Assembly: GCA_033812735.1 (NCBI GenBank)
Contig: JAPXTA010000012.1
Coordinates: 1-56,878, forward strand
Length of the DNA: 56,878 bases
Direction: 5' to 3'
Source of the DNA: JABFRJ01 sp033812735
GTDB lineage: Bacteria; Pseudomonadota; Alphaproteobacteria; Rhizobiales; Hyphomicrobiaceae
The translations under genes and the position numbers were made by a program. Below are positions 53,673 to 56,878 of this stretch, in pieces (position 1 is the stretch's first letter; each line of letters begins with the position of its first letter). The notes beneath the pieces were generated by a model. It worked only from the letters and a program-made list of their open reading frames with translations, searched no databases and was not told the DNA's origin.

Positions 53673-54220
53673 CGCCGCCGCATGAACTCGACGCGACCAC
53701 CATTCGCGAACTGCACCGGCTGGCTCAAGAACTCGACATGAACGTCGATAACCTTATCGCCACGGCATTGCGTGAGCGCCAGAAGCTGCGGGATGCTGAG
53801 CAAGCCTCGATTGCTCCCGCGAACGAAACTCGCGCGAGCGGGCTCGGACGGGAGTTGCGCGCTCGACCGGCTGCTGCCAATGGGATGCCACGCGTTCTGC
53901 CCGCGTTGACTGAGGATGAATGGCGCGTCATCGATGAAACGGGGCTGTGGCGTTTCCGATCCGCCCGTTACGCCGCGAGGCAAGCGCTCGATGCAATCCT
54001 CGCGTTTGCACTCGGCACGCCCCTCGACTACACGGCCAACTCGCTGCAATCACGCATCGAACGCGAAAGCTTGCGCCACCATGGCCGCCGCATTCGCGCC
54101 TTACACGACGCCACGATCGGCAAGCTATCGTCCGAACGGTCGGAACAGCTGATGGCGCTGGTCAACTACTGTGAGGCGCGATCGCGCCGATACGCCGCTG
54201 CAAAATCGCGAGACGCCTGA
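53669..54220 (+). CDS. Unknown island protein D
   Basis: 183 residues; the ATG overlaps the preceding stop by 4 bases. Helical and basic. The N-terminal ~50 residues (TIRELHRLAQELDMNVDNLI) look like a ribbon-helix-helix or helical DNA-binding type. The segment LPALTEDEWRVIDETGLWRF resembles the first helices of IS5-type transposases only vaguely. The C-terminus is a long helix pair (NSLQSRIERESLRHHGRRIR). I cannot assign a family. It ends 7 bases before the convergent HlyC-type gene. Confidence 0.65.
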   Translation: MTPPHELDATTIRELHRLAQELDMNVDNLIATALRERQKLRDAEQASIAPANETRASGLGRELRARPAAANGMPRVLPALTEDEWRVIDETGLWRFRSARYAARQALDAILAFALGTPLDYTANSLQSRIERESLRHHGRRIRALHDATIGKLSSERSEQLMALVNYCEARSRRYAAAKSRDA

Positions 54221-54227
54221 GCGGTGA

Positions 54228-54794
54228 TCAGGCTGCTGGCGTCGCCGACGCCTCGATCACCCGCACGACCACCTTCCCGGCTTCGTCGCGCGTGCGCAGC
54301 TTGACGGCCTTGCCTTTCAGTTCGCGTTCCGACAGCGCCTTCAGCATCGGTCCAAGCGCGCGTTGGTCGCCGATCGCCTCGACGATCCAGACAATGTCGC
54401 CGCTGGTCCACTCCTCGGGCTTCAGCCGCATCGGCCGATCCAGACCCGTCGAGAGCCGCTGATCGACTTCCGCCGATACCCGCGCCCACAACACCAGCCC
54501 GACCGGCTGCGTGAAGCCGATCGCCTTCGACTGCGCGTCCATGATCGAGAACTGCCCGGCCGCGAGGGGCGGCAACAGCAGCGTCTCCAGATCGGCGAGA
54601 AACTGATGCCGGTGCGCGTCCGACCGCATGAGGACCGACACCGCCTCACCGAACGCGCCCATCAGCCGCTTCGACAGCTCCGCGCGCCGAGCCAACTCGT
54701 CGGCGGGCAGCTCTGTAATTGGTGCGCTGTTACGCGCAGAATCCAATCCGTTGGCATTGGTTAATGGAGGCGACGCAGTTGTACTGACGGTCAC
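54228..54794 (-). CDS. HlyC/RtxC-type toxin-activating lysine acyltransferase
   Basis: About 188 residues from the GTG at 54794, preceded by AGGAG 7 bases upstream; starts at 54812 and 54839 are alternatives. After a polar N-terminus come the HlyC features: LGEA-like AFGEAVSVLMRSDAHRHQFL with the catalytic His (about His61), SIMDAQSKAIGFTQPVGLVLWA, and EEWTSGDIVWIVEAIGD with the catalytic Asp (about Asp133). These enzymes transfer acyl groups from acyl-ACP to lysines of RTX toxins. No pore-forming RTX toxin is visible; the serralysin-like gene is 0.9 kb away on the other strand. Confidence 0.85.
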   Translation of the reverse strand: MTVSTTASPPLTNANGLDSARNSAPITELPADELARRAELSKRLMGAFGEAVSVLMRSDAHRHQFLADLETLLLPPLAAGQFSIMDAQSKAIGFTQPVGLVLWARVSAEVDQRLSTGLDRPMRLKPEEWTSGDIVWIVEAIGDQRALGPMLKALSERELKGKAVKLRTRDEAGKVVVRVIEASATPAA

Positions 54795-55064
54795 GGATGT
54801 TCTCCTGCACATTGAATTGTCAGCGCGTTTTGGCACCAATCCACACGTTTGGCGAGAACAAGACTTCTACAGGGTTGCTGCCACGACCGATCGTCACTAT
54901 GGCGTGTGAAAGCCAAGGTTGCATTGCAGCTGGATCTTCGCATAGTGTTAAAACAACAGTCCAGTCAGATCATCTTATGTCAGACCACCCGATAGCCGCA
55001 CAGTATTGCAGTTCGACGAGAGGCTCAGTGATAATGCAACGCCGTATGTAGGAGCAGGGGAGCC

Positions 55065-55652
55065 ATGAGAGTCGTTCACAGCACCGTGCCTGATATATTG
55101 GCCGCCTTCGCCTTGGCCTGTGCAATTCTAGTCACCGGAAGCCCGGTCCACTCTCAAAGCAGTAGCTTGGCTCTTGTTTCGCCGCTTCCAAAGGACAAAC
55201 CGCGATGCGTGATCAGCGTTCTGACAATAGTTCCGACAGGACCGACCTTAATTAATCGCGAAGCCAGTATGACTGATCGCCCTCCGAGATGGTCGTCTCG
55301 TTCCGTTGAGATCCAGGAGCTGATCCGAGAAATACTACGGGTGTTGGCCGAGATCCAACCGGGGCGACCACAAGGTTTGGTCTTTGCCCCTCAGTGTGTG
55401 GCGAATGGCCAGGGTCAAGCGATGTATGTAGTAGCAGCCTCCATAACAATTGACGAGGCGCCCAGCTGTGACACACAGAAAACATGTAGTTACTCTATCG
55501 CGGTCAATGCCTCTGTTTGCAGCGCTAACGAGTGCAGGCATCATTTGTTGGCACACCTGAAGTGGGGACACACAAATCTCGGACAGTCCGTGCGGCCAAT
55601 TGAAGAAGCTATCCGCTTTCGAAATGCTCTGTTGAACGCGCTGACCTATTGA
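55065..55652 (+). CDS. Secreted hypothetical protein
   Basis: 195 residues; GGGGAG lies just upstream of the ATG. Signal peptide DILAAFALACAILVTGSPVHS. The mature part has six cysteines, four in a tight block (CDTQKTCSYSIAVNASVCSA, then ECRHHLL) suggesting disulfides. No family recognised. It is 39 bases upstream of the metallopeptidase in the same direction, so a partner or inhibitor of that protease is conceivable but unproven. The 270-base gap before it (54795-55064) shows no gene. Confidence 0.7.
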   Translation: MRVVHSTVPDILAAFALACAILVTGSPVHSQSSSLALVSPLPKDKPRCVISVLTIVPTGPTLINREASMTDRPPRWSSRSVEIQELIREILRVLAEIQPGRPQGLVFAPQCVANGQGQAMYVVAASITIDEAPSCDTQKTCSYSIAVNASVCSANECRHHLLAHLKWGHTNLGQSVRPIEEAIRFRNALLNALTY

Positions 55653-55691
55653 TTTTTCGCTCATCCAACTTCTACGGCTCAGGACAACTCT

Positions 55692-56801
55692 ATGCCTGCA
55701 ATTCCGTTCCTCGACCTTCAGCAAGGCCGCTGGTCAGCGGGAGTAACGTATTCCTTTGAGAATATTATTACTACCACCCACAGTGGTTTTGCCTGGAGCA
55801 ACCCAACGGCACCCGGGCAAGTTTTCGAGGCGCAGTTCGACATCGGTGCGACAGAGTACCGATCGGTTTCAGGATTGCAGCTAACGCGAGTGGCCGCAGG
55901 TGGACTGCGCGCGAACAACATCGAAATTGGTTTCGGCGCGAACAACTCGACAAATGTCCTCTTCGGACTGTCGACAGCTCCCAATGGATGGCCTGCTGCG
56001 GGGGCCGCTGCCGCGCAAGAGGCTGGCAATATTATGTTTAACTCTGGCTTTTTGACGCCAGGTACTGTGATTCAGTTGTTTCCGCTCGATTGGAATCGAT
56101 ATGCGCATACTGCGATACATGAACTCGGGCACAGCCTCGGGTTGAAGCACACGTTCGATGGATCAGTTCAGGCGAGTGCTCTCGAGAATGATCCTCTATT
56201 TTCCGTAATGGCGTATCCGTGGAACGGCGACAGGTCCAGCCTCGATCGAACCGAGGGCATACGTCATTTGATGCTTTATGATATCGCGCAAATTCAAGCA
56301 ATGTACGGCGCCAATACGAGCTTCCATTCTACTGACGATTCTGGATTAAACAGCTATCGATTTATGTTTGCCCCTACCAATGCAACACCTCTTAGTGCTG
56401 CTGCGGTTTCAGCTTCAACAAATGAACGCAATCTTGGCGAAGCGCGGGCGATCTGGGATGCTGGCGGCGTTGACACATTTGATCTTTCTGCAGCCCCAGG
56501 AACGACCGACGGTGTTTTAGTCAATATCGGCCAGGGCCAATTCAGTGCGTGGTCAAAGGCCGTTGGTGGTGCGTGGCGTTTCACAGTTTCCGTGGCTTTC
56601 GACACGCTAATTGAGAACGCCATTGGAACCGACCGCGATGATATCGTGATTGGCAACCAAGCCCAAAACGACTTGAGGGGAAAGAGCGGCAGCGATCGGA
56701 TCTTTGGAGACACTGTCGTCGCAAAGGCGTTCTACGACTCAAACGGCCAATTTAGGGAACCTCTGAACAACGCCTCGAACATGGCACACTGGTTTGATTG
56801 A
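55692..56801 (+). CDS. Serralysin-like M10 metallopeptidase, RTX end missing
   Basis: 369 residues. The zinc site HTAIHELGHSLGLKH (HExxHxxGxxH, His143, His147, His153) and the Met-turn SVMAYPW (Met173) define a metzincin of the serralysin group. A beta-roll linker follows, with only one RTX-like unit (NDLRGKSGSDRIFGD), whereas the family normally has several GGxGxDxUx repeats and a type I secretion signal. The chain ends abruptly (ASNMAHWFD) 16 bases before a transposase start, so the 3' end appears to be replaced by an insertion sequence. No signal peptide, as expected for type I substrates. Confidence 0.88.
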   Translation: MPAIPFLDLQQGRWSAGVTYSFENIITTTHSGFAWSNPTAPGQVFEAQFDIGATEYRSVSGLQLTRVAAGGLRANNIEIGFGANNSTNVLFGLSTAPNGWPAAGAAAAQEAGNIMFNSGFLTPGTVIQLFPLDWNRYAHTAIHELGHSLGLKHTFDGSVQASALENDPLFSVMAYPWNGDRSSLDRTEGIRHLMLYDIAQIQAMYGANTSFHSTDDSGLNSYRFMFAPTNATPLSAAAVSASTNERNLGEARAIWDAGGVDTFDLSAAPGTTDGVLVNIGQGQFSAWSKAVGGAWRFTVSVAFDTLIENAIGTDRDDIVIGNQAQNDLRGKSGSDRIFGDTVVAKAFYDSNGQFREPLNNASNMAHWFD

Positions 56802-56817
56802 TTCGAGGGGACCGACG

Positions 56818-56878
56818 ATGTCCGATCAGCTGAGCTTTGCGTCGCTCGACTTTGCGTCGAAGAAGAAGCGGACGAAGC
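56818..56878 (+). mobile_element. Start of a probable IS5-type transposase (3' partial)
   Basis: ATG with GAGGGGA ~10 bases upstream. The first 20 residues MSDQLSFASLDFASKKKRTK match the usual N-terminus of IS5-family transposases (QLSF-x-x-LDFA-x-KK-x-x-TK). It runs off the window. Its left inverted repeat should lie in ~56780-56817, but I cannot delimit it. Confidence 0.65.

Noticed and set aside
53669..54220. Protein D as an IS5-type transposase
   Set aside because: Only a short, weak likeness to the first helices, with no DDE catalytic residues.
54848..54860. CACACGTTT shared with the tRNA-fragment junction near 45972, as a possible right attachment site
   Set aside because: Nine bases is too short and the tRNA part of the match is minimal; probably chance.

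Overview
The window looks like chromosomal DNA of an alphaproteobacterium, most likely a member of the Hyphomicrobiales (Xanthobacteraceae/Hyphomicrobiaceae-like). The basis is the gene orders dapF-mtaB-ftsY-yciB, rpmH-rnpA-yidC and argH-lptM, an orphan Bug-type solute-binding protein, high G+C and alphaproteobacterial protein variants. The genus cannot be fixed by eye. A 10-N assembly gap at 26884-26893 shows that this is a scaffold.

Region by region. 1-10.6 kb: the 3' part of a molybdopterin oxidoreductase, a DUF924 protein, a GNAT acetyltransferase, pgi-mutL, and a TVP38/MerA-like flavoprotein/histidine kinase cluster. 10.7-13.6 kb: rpmH-rnpA-yidC with a visible promoter and terminator. 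13.7-21 kb: a small secreted protein, MarR, and a reverse-strand operon dapF-(TIR gene)-mtaB-ftsY-yciB2-yciB1, in which a lone TIR-transmembrane gene sits between dapF and mtaB. 21-29.3 kb: small secreted proteins, a Bug protein, and glyQ carrying an in-frame palindromic insert. Nearby are three proteins of types usually seen as immunity or polymorphic-toxin accessory genes (DUF4265-like, Tdi1-like, DUF4274-like) and a SelB-like fragment at the assembly gap. 29.3-45.8 kb: ugd, an outer-membrane protein, a DUF2157/GDYXXLXY membrane protein, a twin palindromic repeat, panC, argH, lptM, a zinc/Clp-N-like/DUF4332 protein, a Rieske oxygenase-dehydrogenase-hydrolase cluster, LysE and an aldehyde dehydrogenase.

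45.94-54.2 kb is an accessory island. It starts inside a tRNA-Val(CAC) gene that is cut just after the anticodon loop. It contains iteron-like repeats, an archaeo-eukaryotic-type primase with a zinc site, an SF3/D5-type helicase, a repeat-rich noncoding segment, a serine recombinase with a perfect palindrome just upstream, and four translationally coupled genes of unknown function. No capsid, conjugation or tyrosine-integrase genes are visible, so it looks like a small integrative element with its own replication module. This is the best candidate for an undescribed system.

54.2-56.9 kb holds a HlyC-type acyltransferase, a secreted protein and a serralysin-like metallopeptidase. The peptidase's RTX/secretion end appears to be lost at a probable IS5-type insertion running off the window.
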